Shown here piece by piece: positions 49,896 through 58,665 of a stretch of DNA of 64,000 nucleotides. The DNA is taken from NCBI GenBank assembly GCA_031213475.1, contig JARUPZ010000012.1, forward strand, positions 6,422,878 to 6,486,877, given 5' to 3'. The notes below the pieces were generated by a model. That model made no database searches. It was not told the origin of the DNA and saw only the letters and a program-made list of their open reading frames with translations. The stretch comes from Nereocystis luetkeana. Its lineage: Eukaryota; Sar; Phaeophyceae; Laminariales; Laminariaceae. Made by a program: the position numbers and the translations under genes. Numbering within the stretch: the stretch's first letter is position 1; each line of letters begins with the position of its first letter.

Positions 49896-50643
49896 CTATA
49901 TATGTAGGTCGAATATGTTTCCAGGTCTCGGGCTATATAAAACAGCGGATAGTTGGACAGTTCACGTTTTGCAACAGTTTTACAGTAGCCTGGCAGGCGT
50001 TATGCCACGCGGCACACCTCCGCCCTCGCCACCTATCGGTACGAAGATGCGTCTTCCTCGGCGCCGCCGCCTCCGCCGCCTTCTCAGAGGAGAGGGGGGA
50101 CTCGGAGGCGGGCATAGGGGAGGAAGGGCGGGGGAAGGAGAAGGCGAGGGGTAAAAAAATGAGGCGAAATATACACTCCTTTCGGGCACGTACATGGAGT
50201 GTTCGCGTACGCCGCAATCGCGTGGCGGGTGTGTGGTTTCGACGAGGAACTCTGGCTTGCTTGGCTTGCAGTGCCGCGAGGCAAGACCCTCGCGCTCCTG
50301 TGTGTACGCGCCCTCAGGTGCTGGCGCTTCGATCAAAAACCGCGAGACCTGCGATGTTGCTCACATTTTTTTTTTTTTTTTCGGAGGGGGTCGTCGGTGG
50401 GTAGATTGGTGAGGTGTGGGGTTTTCTTTTTCGGGTTGGGGTCGGGGGGTGGTTTCGGGCTTCCCCCCCCCCTCCTCCCGTAAGGGTAAAGAAGGTATAC
50501 AGGGTCGGTTTCGAGCGCGGGTGGGGCGGGCGGGGCAGCGGGCGGGGTTCGTGACGCTGTTCAACGTGCCCACGCACGGCTACACCTACCTGCCTACCTT
50601 CTTCGTGTCGTCGCACATAAAACGCAATGGCGACGAGCAGTAG
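36236..50643 (+). CDS. Predicted plastid membrane protein with long Ala/Lys/Glu helix
   Basis: Eight exons: 36236-36420, 41441-41769, 42992-43155, 44623-44682, 46359-46441, 46966-48010, 48781-49023 and 50503-50643. Phases agree throughout (2, 1, 0, 0, 2, 0, 0), giving 749 residues. Residues 1-23 form an ER signal peptide, followed by FALNP and an Arg/Thr/Ser-rich stretch, the bipartite presequence of heterokont plastid proteins. A mature linker leads to one hydrophobic segment at about 151-172 (VVEGLAVLAVIPAVLAAL). Residues 173-274 are charged helix, 275-622 an almost uninterrupted EAKAAA-type helix, and 623-703 contains Arg/Gly-rich sequence (GAGRGGRGKPR). It ends HIKRNGDEQ. No enzyme domain. 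A membrane-anchored spacer or tether in the plastid is inference. Exon 3 uses a GC donor (GAG/GCAAGT). The join of exon 1 to exon 2 spans 5 kb and rests on phase and order. Confidence 0.7.
37291..37350. mobile_element. TA-site MITE (family 1), half copy
   Basis: Only the left arm (ACGGGGGGGCATAGTAAATA) and part of the interior remain. Lies in intron 1 of the plastid-protein gene. Confidence 0.6.
38480..38544. mobile_element. TA-site MITE (family 1), half copy interrupted
   Basis: The right arm ends TACTATGGCCCCCCGTAA and is split by a TACCAGGTA block. Lies in intron 1 of the plastid-protein gene. Confidence 0.6.
38722..38790. mobile_element. Family 3 palindromic MITE
   Basis: Inverted arms TATAAGGACCGCTTTGTC and AACGGTCCTTATATTTCCGC. 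Confidence 0.6.
39548..39651. mobile_element. TA-site MITE (family 1)
   Basis: Nearly full length; left end TTACGGGGAGCCATAGTTAA flanked by TA, right end GGCCCCCCGTA with lost flank. Lies in intron 1 of the plastid-protein gene. Confidence 0.8.
40498..40545. repeat. GCGT tetranucleotide repeat
   Basis: A run of GTGC/CGTG repeats with one CATG interruption. Confidence 0.85.
40841..40966 (+). CDS. Short Gln-rich ORF, possible unplaced exon
   Basis: ATG GGC start in a fair context, 41 residues including seven consecutive Gln from (CAG)7 and then LKSFIAGMLP. It lies between exons 1 and 2 of the plastid-protein gene, but no donor gives the phase that exon 2 requires. Either chance or a separate short gene. 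Confidence 0.2.
   Translation: MGTADVAAGFTRVNPFQQQQQQQLKSFIAGMLPVSRGSDRQ
41137..41214. mobile_element. Family 3 palindromic MITE
   Basis: Arms GCGGAAATATAAGGACCGTT and AAACGGTCCTCTCACCTCCG. Confidence 0.6.
41808..42050. repeat. Family 5 dispersed repeat, long copy
   Basis: Contains CATGCATGGCCATAGTCGTA, then CATCCCTACAATGCCGGGAC and CACCGACCAGGCAG. A second long copy is at 58777-58960 and short pieces lie at 39.95, 44.35, 44.51 and 56.5 kb. Located in an intron of the plastid-protein gene. No coding capacity seen. Confidence 0.7.
42779..42863. mobile_element. Family 3 palindromic MITE
   Basis: Bounded by ATACCACT and AGTGGTAT, with diverged inner arms (AAGAGGACCGCTTGGTA). Confidence 0.55.
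43268..43305. repeat. Long G-run
   Basis: About 30 guanines with one A interruption inside an intron of the plastid-protein gene; the exact length is uncertain in homopolymers. Confidence 0.8.
45018..45170. repeat. Three tandem ~67-bp units
   Basis: Units contain TCAGCTTGGAACTCCGCCCG and TACTCATTATCATCCCC. A related inverted piece is near 56950 (GGGGATGAATTTCCGAGCTG). In an intron of the plastid-protein gene. Confidence 0.7.
45203..45289. mobile_element. Family 3 palindromic MITE
   Basis: Starts CACTCTGACCGGAAATATAG and ends CGGCCAGAGTGGTA. Confidence 0.65.
45706..45802. mobile_element. TTAA-site MITE (family 2)
   Basis: Both arms present: GTGCAGTCCCGTTCTGGGG and CAAAACGGGACTGCTGTCCT. TTAA flanks are degraded. 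In an intron of the plastid-protein gene. Confidence 0.75.
46560..46960. repeat. Degenerate minisatellite in intron
   Basis: Loose repeats of CCCCGTCGCCAAAC and GCCGTCGAACAA-type blocks of about 13-20 bases fill most of the intron before the repeat exon. Confidence 0.6.
46966..48010 (+). other. Repeat exon: 348 codons of Ala/Lys/Glu helix
   Basis: One exon of 1,045 bp made of variants of an 18- to 24-base unit coding EAKAAA, DAKAAA or EAQAKAAQ. Alternating acidic and basic residues at i to i+4 spacing fit a stable single alpha helix or coiled coil, as in TolA domain II. The repeated DNA opens long antisense frames (up to 473 codons), which are artefacts. Confidence 0.85.
49248..49632. repeat. 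GTCGGTATGCC minisatellite
   Basis: About 25-30 imperfect units of 11-16 bases (GTCGGTATGCC, GTCGGTATTCC, GTCGGTGTGCC). In the last intron of the plastid-protein gene; it opens spurious Cys- and Tyr-rich frames. Confidence 0.85.
49838..49905. repeat. AT dinucleotide microsatellite
   Basis: About 60 bp of (AT)n followed by related TATATCTATATATG. Confidence 0.95.
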
Positions 50644-51185
50644 GAGATGAAATCATCGCGTCCCCGGGTGGTGGTGCTGGTGGCAGTGGCGGCGGGCGCA
50701 CAACTTCGCGAGAATTCGGGGGCGTTCCGATAAAATCAAAGGAAAATCGATGTCGCGGGGGGCAGATAGTGATGTAGGTCCCTCTCTTTTTAGGGGCGGT
50801 AGGAGCGGGGTGGGGGGGTGGGGAGGGGTTGCGTACGTAGGCGTAGCTTTCAATTCGGCGGCGCTTGTTGTCGAGGCTCTGGCGTTTGGCCGAAGATAGA
50901 ACAGGCCGGGGGTATACAGGAAGGGCGGTTTTTGATCCTCGTTTTTTTTTTTCGTGTTGTGCTGCATACACAGTTGTGCTACCTGCATACACGGAACACA
51001 AATTCAGCCCAGTTCACTTACATTTTTGTTTTTGTTTGTGTTGTTTGTTTTTAGTTTTTCGGGTGGAGAACACGCACTCACACCCCATAAGCTTCGTATT
51101 GCACGCAAGGTTGTCACGACGGAAAGCAACCCCCCCCGCTTTGTGGCGTCGAAATCTCGAAATAATTTGTGCACGCTAGTTTTTG
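50644..51185. other. Intergenic downstream of plastid-protein gene
   Basis: No gene recognised; likely 3' UTR and spacer. Confidence 0.4.
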
Positions 51186-51653
51186 TTGGCTCGAATACTT
51201 TTGGAACTGCAGCCCCGTTTTGGGAGAACAAAAACGCTCAATTTCTTAGTATTACGGGAGAACATAGAAGATAGGACCTACGGTACACTCAAAAACCTAT
51301 ACATTTATCTGTTTTTACTAACAATATTTGGTTTTATTTACTATGGTTCCCCGTAGTAGTCCGTCCCCAAAACGGGACTGCAGTCCTATTTACGGGGGAT
51401 CATAGTTAACCGTCCCCAAAACGGGACTGCAGTCCTATTTACGGGGGATCATAGTTAATAGGACCAAATATTGTTATTACGGGGGACCATAGTTAATAAG
51501 ACCAAATATTGTTAGTAAAAATTGTTAAATGTATAGGTTTTTATGTATACGATAGGTCCTATTAACTATGGTCCCCCGTAATAGTAAAAATGGTTAAATG
51601 TATAGGTTTTTATGTATACCATAGGTCCTATTAACTATGGTCACCCGTAGTAG
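51186..51653. mobile_element. Nested cluster of family 1 and family 2 MITEs
   Basis: A family 2 arm (ACTGCAGCCCCGTTTTGGGA) is interrupted by a family 1 copy at 51252-51356 with TA flanks. After it the other family 2 arm appears twice, alternating with family 1 left-arm pieces, followed by a full family 1 copy at 51477-51581 and a duplicated right half to 51650. Confidence 0.8.
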
Positions 51654-51898
51654 AACGGTTAAAAAAAACGTTTTTCACCTCCACTGCAATAGTAGTGACC
51701 TCACACGATTTCCCGGTACTATATCCCCGCCCCCCACCATAAACGTGGGTGCAATTGTAAAGGATGGTTGATGCGGCAAAAACCAACCCACTCCCCTAAG
51801 ACAAGCAGCTTGTGGAAAAGACGACCAACTCCGACGAAGTGTTCTCGATCTCTCACAGCTGCGCTACGTACGTACGCCTTTTTTTTGTGGTTATTTTG

Positions 51899-51995
51899 TT
51901 GACCCTTCTAGAACCGCAGTCTCGTTCTGGGGACAATTCACTCAAATTTCGAGTCGTTTGTCCCCAAAACGGGACTGCAGTCCTAAGAGGGTTAA
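51899..51995. mobile_element. TTAA-site MITE (family 2)
   Basis: TTGACCCTTCTAG at the left and CTAAGAGGGTTAA at the right; both internal arms clear. Confidence 0.8.
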
Positions 51996-53227
51996 CGGAA
52001 GCTATCAGGTTAGATCACAAACATTTTAAAGGCACGAAGAACACAGCAAAACGCGAGGAACGATTCGAGTTTATTTCTGCTGCACGTCGAAGACGGGGCA
52101 AATTGCGCGGTGCTTACCGATTGATGCTACAATACCCGCCGAGATGCGAGACGAGATGTGTTCCTGGAAGGCTTTTCGTCGGCCCCAACTCCGTCTTGTC
52201 CGACTACGGCAATGCTAATGGTGTGTCCCCCCCCCCCCCCCCCCGAACGGATCCATGTAATATATGGAAACAAGCGTAATGAGCGCCCCAAGTGTTGGAA
52301 GGTGTCTCTATTAGGAGCAGGAACGGTGCCCCGTCTCGAAAGGAAATCGCGATCAACGATCAAACGACAGAGACTAACAACAACTATCAACAAATATGTA
52401 CCCCCCCCCCCCCCCCCCTCCCGCTCCGTCTCGAAAGGGATGCACGATAATAATGGCCAAACGACGATTAATAAGACAAGCAACAAATAAGTACCCCTTT
52501 TTCCCCCCCCCCACCCCCTCAACCCACCCTCTTCCGGTAGCCTCCGCTACTACTAGCGCTGCCGTTCCTCTTGCTGTGTTCGGCGGCCGGGTGGGGGGGG
52601 GGGGGGGCTTGCTTCCAGCACGAGACGCTACACACCGAATTCGTGGCGAAAAAAGGTCGAAAATCGCAAAAACGTTGTTGGGGCTTTTATTGGGCCTGTT
52701 TTTTGTGCACCCCGCCCGTCTGCGCCCCGGAAGGATGAGTGTTGGGACCATCGGACGAGAGACGAGTTCGACGCGTTGCCGATACCGACCGAACGAGAAA
52801 CACACAAAACCGACGCCATCGTTGCGGTATGCTATAAAGAAGCAGTAGGGGTCCTGTCTGTCCCCCCCCCCCCAAAAAAAAAAAGGCGGTCTGAGTGTGT
52901 GTGGCGGTATCCCGATACAAGGCCGACTGGAGAATCGCCCTCATCCCCCGGAATGAATCAGGCGGCTTCCCAACCCCAAATTAGGGCGGTCATAGTTTGC
53001 TCTGGCACACCACCGCCCCACCGCCTTACTGGCGGGACCCTCGCTGCTGTGTGCATGGAAAAGCTCTTTACGCACGCGTCGGACACATGTATCAGATAGA
53101 TCATCGTTCCCGTCTTCATGGGCTATATAAATGTTCGAGGGACCCACAGATCCCACAGATCCCTGATCCGTACCAGGTGATGTATATCAGGTACTGCAGT
53201 TAGTGGTAGATCTTTTTTGCCGGTTTG
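51996..53227. other. Intergenic with C- and G-runs
   Basis: Several homopolymer runs (about 52230, 52400, 52510, 52600 and 52865). Repeated AGGAGCAGGAACGGTGCCCCG and ACAACTATCAACAAATA-like blocks around 52.3-52.5 kb recur near 58.3 kb. No gene supported. Confidence 0.4.
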
Positions 53228-53352
53228 GGGGGGACATATTAATAGTAATGAGGACCAAGTGTGTTCAGTAAAAATGCTGGAATGTTCGTATAGGTTTTTG
53301 TGTGTGTGTGTGTGTGTGTGATGGGTCCTGATTGTTATGCTTCCCCGTTGTG
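53228..53352. mobile_element. TA-site MITE (family 1), degenerate, with GT repeat
   Basis: Arms are recognisable (GGGGGGACATATTAATA and TTATGCTTCCCCGTTG); a (GT)n run expanded inside. Confidence 0.5.
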
Positions 53353-53381
53353 GTAATCAGGATAAGATATGGTTACTAATA

Positions 53382-53486
53382 TTACAGGGGGACCATAGTA
53401 AATAGGGCCTACGGTACACACATAAACCTATATATTTTCGCTATTTTTTCTAGCAATATTTGGTCCTATTTACTTTGGTCCCCCGG
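53382..53486. mobile_element. TA-site MITE (family 1)
   Basis: Left arm TTACAGGGGGACCATAGTAA and right arm TACTTTGGTCCCCCGG. Confidence 0.8.
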
Positions 53487-53671
53487 TCTAGCTCGTACGA
53501 ACTCGTAGTAGGTCACGGGAGTGTTCCTCCGGCTGATCGATGAAAACGTAGCGAGCGTGTTTTGCCCCCTCTCCTCGTCACATATATATCCCTCTGGCAT
53601 ATGTATCTCCGCGTTTCTTTTTTTTTTCTCACGTTGATATTGGACGAAAGCTTTCCACACATCGGCCGGAT

Positions 53672-53967
53672 CACTACTCTGGTCGGAAATATAATGACCG
53701 CTTATACACTAATATGAAGACCAAGCGGTCCTTGTATTCACGGCCAGAGTGGTCGGAAACATAAGGGCCGTTTATGCGCTAATGTCAAGACCAAGCGGTC
53801 TTTATGTTCACGGCCAGAGTGGTCGGAAATATAAGGACCGGTCAAACACCAATGTAAATACCAACCGGCCTATATATTCACGCCCAAAGTGGTCGGAAAT
53901 ATAAGGATATTTTATGCACTAATACGAAGACTAAGCGATCCTTGTATATCCTTGTATATGCGCCCAG
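53672..53967. repeat. Four tandem copies of family 3 MITE
   Basis: Head-to-tail units of about 69-71 bp, each from GGTCGGAAATATAAGGACCG to GGTCCTTGTATTCACGGCCA, sharing junction ends so that one CAGAGTGG serves both neighbours. Confidence 0.8.
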
Positions 53968-54115
53968 GGGGGGTACTGTAGATTCTAACCTGCCGCTTTT
54001 GAATGTACAGTGGTACAGTATCTGCGTATATACGAGTATACATGCCTGGTATATAGATAGATGAAGAAAACTCATTGGCGGAAAGCGCGAGAGGTTAAGT
54101 TAGCAAAACATTCGA

Positions 54116-54213
54116 TTAACCCCTTTAGGGGTGCAGTCCCGGTTTTGGGGACAAACCAGTCAAATTCCAAGTATTTTGTCCCCGAAACGGGACTGCGGTC
54201 CTAAAAGGGTTAA
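54116..54213. mobile_element. TTAA-site MITE (family 2), intact copy
   Basis: Perfect TTAA at both ends; TTAACCCCTTTAGG and CTAAAAGGGTTAA termini. Confidence 0.85.
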
Positions 54214-54459
54214 AATCGACGAGCGGTGGGAATACTGGAACCCTATCTATGTGCGATAAAAAAACGAAGGCACCTACCGGGGGAGGGGGGGGGGGGGGGG
54301 GGGGGGAGGGGACGACACCCCTGAGACCACGGCTTGTCCAGAAGATTGCCGAGAGTGAAAACCTCCCACGAGTTGAGCTGGAGAATGAAAAGTGATGTTG
54401 AAAAAAGACGACAAAAAAAAAAGAAGAAAATCCAACAGACGGGATTCATGGGCTAGGCA

Positions 54460-54535
54460 TTACGGGGGACCATGATAATCAGGGCCCATCATGCACACAA
54501 AAACCTACATATTCCAGTATGTTTACTATTTAATA
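54460..54535. mobile_element. TA-site MITE (family 1), left half
   Basis: Left arm TTACGGGGGACCATGATAAT and interior; right arm missing. Confidence 0.6.
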
Positions 54536-54937
54536 GACCGGGTATTTTATTATCCCTCCCAGGCGATTCGAAGCCGCAGAGGACTCGCTCCCGTCTTTTT
54601 ATCCCCGGAGCTTTCGAGCTGGAGAAGCTCTTGGGACGTCAGAGAGAGAGAGAAAAAAATAAAAAAATTGACGATAAACATTTGACGATTGCAGCAGAGA
54701 GCGGCACTTGCGTGATTCTGTTTGTTTGTTTGTTTGTTTGATTGTTTTTTTTTTTTTTTGCGAAACTAACCTCAATCAACTCCGATGTGTGTGCGTTTCC
54801 ACGCAACCTCGATCAACCCCGAATTGCGTGTTCGTTCCCCGGAGTTTTCGCACCATTCCTGTGCGATAAACTCCGATACCTTCTGTGCGGAAATCGTTTT
54901 CCCAAATATATTCGTTCTTTCTCCGGATAAACCACTC

Positions 54938-55000
54938 TCTCTGTCTCTAAATATAAGGACTGCTTTCTTCCAATATTAAGGCACGAAAGTTCTTTATAGG
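54938..55000. mobile_element. Family 3 palindromic MITE, diverged
   Basis: ACCACTCTCTCTGTCTCTAA start with AATATAAGGACTGCTTTC; right arm decayed. Confidence 0.4.
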
Positions 55001-55064
55001 TAAGGTACAGGTATGCGATAAACTCGCATTATTATTTTAGCAGGGTATATACATACAACACAAA

Positions 55065-55187
55065 CATACATACATACATACATACATACATACATACATA
55101 CATACATACATACATACATACATACATACATACATACATACATACATACATACATACATACATACATACATACATACATACATACAT
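55065..55187. repeat. TACA tetranucleotide microsatellite
   Basis: About 120 bp of pure (CATA)n. A shorter tract of the same unit is at 55596-55655. Confidence 0.95.
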
Positions 55188-55198
55188 GAGGGGATATA

Positions 55199-55305
55199 TG
55201 AATATGTGACCCCGGATCTGAGTTACGAGTTGGAAGGAGAGAGAGAAGAAGATGTGCGAAGATAATGAATGGGATGAGAAAAAAAAAAAAAAAAAAAAAT
55301 GAATA
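55199..55305 (+). mobile_element. 5'-truncated SINE with poly(A) tail
   Basis: Matches the 3' part of the SINE at 35.65-36.0 kb from TATGTGACCCCGGATCTG to GGGATGAGA, then about 20 adenines. Short ATGAA repeats flank it. The paired duplicate at about 55659 lacks the insert, giving an empty-site comparison. Confidence 0.75.
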
Positions 55306-55370
55306 GGTGCTCTATATTTTTTACGTGTGTATTGGCATCATTAACACGAACACGTCACGGACCAATTCTC

Positions 55371-55595
55371 GCTTTTTTTCTCTTTCACATTATTGATTGT
55401 TTAGCCATAGACAATTCCTTAATTATTTTTTTTATATTTGATTAAATTTGTAGATTAAAGCAATTGTTTATACTTTGATATACAAACCTAAATAATAGTA
55501 TAATATAAATTAATCATTTTTTCCAGTAGTTGAAGCTATAACAAAAGCAGCATAAGTCAAAATATAACCGACTGTAAAATGAACTAGCCCAACAC
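55371..55595 (-). pseudogene. Plastid DNA insert: psaB 3' end and rps14 5' end
   Basis: AT-rich block unlike its surroundings. On the minus strand, 55593-55510 encodes [20 protein letters not shown] followed shortly by TAA, the C-terminal end of photosystem I protein PsaB. After a ~100-base AT-rich spacer, 55408 begins MAKQSI, the start of ribosomal protein S14; a single extra G at about 55387 breaks the frame, beyond which the bases read as IEREKKRE-like in the next frame. The psaB-rps14 order is found in red-lineage plastid genomes. This is a nuclear plastid-DNA fragment, not functional. Confidence 0.85.
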
Positions 55596-55655
55596 ACATA
55601 CATACATACATACATACATACATACATACATACCTGGTACATACATACATACATG

Positions 55656-55735
55656 AGGGGATATATGAAGAGGTGCTCTATATTTTTACGTGTGTATTGG
55701 CATCATTAACACGAACACGTCGCGGACCAACATGT
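55656..55735. repeat. Duplicate of the sequence left of the plastid insert
   Basis: GAGGGGATATATGAA plus AGGTGCTCTATATTTTT-ACGTGTGTATTGGC through CGGACCAA repeats 55186-55370 (minus the SINE), so the plastid insert lies between two copies of the same flank. Confidence 0.8.
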
Positions 55736-56799
55736 ACACCAGGTACCCTGGTCCTGGTGCTCGGTGCCAGGTGTTAACTATTGCGTTGGGTTGTAAGGGG
55801 AGGGGAGGGGGGTTAACTATTGCGTTGCGTTGGGTTGTTGTTGTTGTTGTTGTTGTTCTCACGTTAACTCTCTGACGAAGGAGCCCGTGGTCACACAAAG
55901 GTGCTGGAGCCCCAGGAAGATCCGAAAAAACACAAAAAATCGAAGTTCGGCTGCCTGAAAACACACGAGACGAAGAAATCGCACACAATGTTGCAAACTG
56001 AACTAACATGGCCGCGGGTATATCCTCTCAACTATAACATAACAAGAGTATCCCCGTTCCCACCACTAACCAAGTTGTGGCTGCTGACTGCAGCGGCTGC
56101 TGTCTGGAGTGCTGCCTGCACCGTACGAAACGCACGGTAGTCGTGAACACGAAAGAGGAACACACCTGCCTGCTATCTGGAGTGCTGTCAGAGTAAAGAC
56201 TCGCGGATATGCTGTGAAAAAGGAGCAATCGAACCTTACTACCGCACGAATATCAACTATCACCATCTCTTCCTGGACTGTCTGACGTAAAAAAGGTGCA
56301 GCACAGCAGTTATGATAGCACGTCCCTGATAATTGCGTGGGTTATTCCCCATGAAGGGTTGTAAGGGGAGGGGAGGGGGGTTTATTTTATTTTTGTCCAC
56401 GAGGCGATGTATAATGTGTTCACTAAAAATCAGAAACTCGACTTTTCTACACAAACGACAAGAATGTTCGTGTTGCAGTGTAAGCAACAGGGGGGGGTGG
56501 GTGTACTCGATAGGAGAGATGTAGTCGATCTCATGCATGGCCGTAGTGGGGGGGGGGGGGGGGCGAAACGACTGATCGCTGTTGTATTAGTGTGGTGCTT
56601 CAAACCAACTCAGAAAACACACGCCGGAGAATGAGAAAAGGAGACACACCAATCCAACTTCGCAACGTGTAGCGAGAGATTGCTGCGAGAGCGCAAAATA
56701 ATGGTTTTCCTTCAACACCCAAAACAGCGTCTTCCCTCACGTCCCCTTGCCTATACTACTTTTCCACAAGCAGCGAGTTTCGCCCGCTACTTACTACCC

Positions 56800-56945
56800 T
56801 ATCACACGTGTGATAGGATAACACCGGGGGTGTGATAATATAACACCCCCCCAACACATGTGTGATAGGATAACACACCCCCATGCCACGTGTGGTAAGA
56901 TAACACCGGGGGGTGATAAGTTAACACCCCCCCCGCCCCCGTCTC
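56800..56945. repeat. GTGTGATAGGATAACACC repeats
   Basis: Four to five alternating direct and inverted units of GTGTGATAGGATAACACCC/GGGGTGTGATAATATAACAC; related pieces at 44.80 and 45.17 kb. Confidence 0.7.
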
Positions 56946-57876
56946 GGGGATGAATTTCCGAGCTGATTTACTCCAAACACGCAATCGAAAATGGTGGCAA
57001 TCAATCCCCTGGAAGGAAGAGGTCTCTCCTCATGTTCTCTGTAATTTCAGAAAGCTCGTCGGCGTTTGCGGGAGGAAGAGGTGTTTCCACACGTAGACCG
57101 AAAAATTATTTGGCGTTTGCCCACTCTCTCCCGATGTTGTCTATAAAAATCAGAGAACTCGTCGGCATTTGCACTCCCTCCGCGTTGTCGATAGATTGAG
57201 GTCGAGTTTTTTTGTTCCGAGGGTGTGTGTACTTTGTGTTATCATGTACAAGCAACACTATATCCCGGTATATAAGCAACGCTTTGACTCATTATTCATG
57301 TGCTAAACGCCCTTTTTTTCACGGACAAGTCGCATACTTCGACGTATATATATATATATACCCTGCAGCGGCTCTGGCTGGTGATAAGCGCTGTTCCGAA
57401 AGAATAGAAAAAAACTAAAACGCGGCGTGTTATGTACCGTTTGGTACACACCCCTCTTGTCCCGAGACCCCGAGACATGAGAACCGTCTTGCGCGTTAAC
57501 GTTTCTGACACGAACGGGTTCTTGTGATTCGAGATTGGAGACAAAGAGTACGAACGCTGGAGTGCTAAATGTGTCAGGAGGCGTGTCGAGCAAGGCAAAA
57601 CGTGCGCTGTCCAGGGTGTAGGGGCGACTGTCCCACACTGAAACCCAGTATGTTGGTGTCGCTCTAGGCATGTCAAGGCAAAAGTTTATGTCTGTCAAAA
57701 GGGGTGAAAGCGCTGTCTCCTGACGTCTTCGCTGGGCATGTTATACGTCTGTGTGTCTACATACCTATATATGCGTATGTATATCTCCTTTGCGGAACAA
57801 TATCGCCGGACGTATATACGTGTGTACGTCCTGATATGGATGGTTTTGTGTCTGCACGCGTACCTCTACCGGCTGC
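56946..57876. other. Intergenic, no gene recognised
   Basis: Contains loose ~80-base repeats around CTCGTCGGCGTTTGC (57.05-57.2 kb) and a short AT repeat at 57.35 kb. Open frames here lack any support. Confidence 0.35.
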
Positions 57877-57878
57877 TA

Positions 57879-57984
57879 TTGCGGGTGGCCATAGTAAATA
57901 GGACCAAATATTGTTAGTAAAAATACGGAAATATACAGGTTTTTGATTTTACCGTAGGTCCTATTTATTGTGCCCCCCCTGTAA
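57879..57984. mobile_element. TA-site MITE (family 1)
   Basis: TA at both sides (57877-57878, 57985-57986); arms TTGCGGGTGGCCATAGTAAA and TTGTGCCCCCCCTGTAA. Confidence 0.8.
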
Positions 57985-58394
57985 TACTTCCCATAATTTT
58001 CTGGTTCACTGCGAACCCTCGCATATATTCATCGCCACAGGCAAAACCCTTGCAAGTATACTGGTACGTAATTTGTGCCTATTAATAGGTACCTTGGGAG
58101 CTCCACTCCTCCACGCGTGCGTATATACTGTTTTCATACTAATATCAATATTACCAGGCCGAATGCTGAAACCATCCGGTCAGATATCAGGTATACGGCC
58201 AGCATCCAAACCCTTTATCCAACCAATCTTCCCCCTCCCCCACCCTCCCACCCCCTCCCCGTAGTATATGAAAAAACTTGGTGAGCGTCCAACTGCAGGA
58301 GGTGTCGCTATCAGGAGTAGGGACGGTGCTCCTCCGCGTCGAAAGGGGTGTGTGATCAATGCTCAACAGACTGAGGCAAGCAACGAATGAATAC

Positions 58395-58571
58395 CCCCTC
58401 CTCCCTCCCTCCCTCCCTCCCTCCCTCCCTCCCTTCCTCCCTCCCTCCCTCCCTCCCTCCCTCCCTCCTTCTCTCCCTCCCTCCCTCCCTCCCTCCCTCC
58501 ATCCCTCCCTCCCTCCTTCTCTCCCTCCCTCCCTCCCTCCCTCCCTCGCTCCTTCCCTCAACCTGTTGACT

Positions 58572-58613
<42 letters not shown>

Positions 58614-58614
58614 T
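58395..58614. repeat. CCCT and GTT microsatellites
   Basis: About 160 bp of (CCCT)n with TTCT and ATCC variants, then about 40 bp of (GTT)n. The pyrimidine-rich run lies just before an exon acceptor at 58665. Confidence 0.9.
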
Positions 58615-58665
58615 TGTTCGCCTTTTCTTGGTGGCCCGTTTTTTTTTTGTTTGGCGCTTCTCCAG

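Noticed and set aside
49312-50154. 280-codon plus-strand frame
   Set aside because: Runs through the GTCGGTATGCC minisatellite and the AT repeat in an intron; composition simply follows the repeats.
55065-55187. CRISPR-like or satellite array
   Set aside because: A pure 4-base microsatellite without spacers; no CRISPR array exists in the window.
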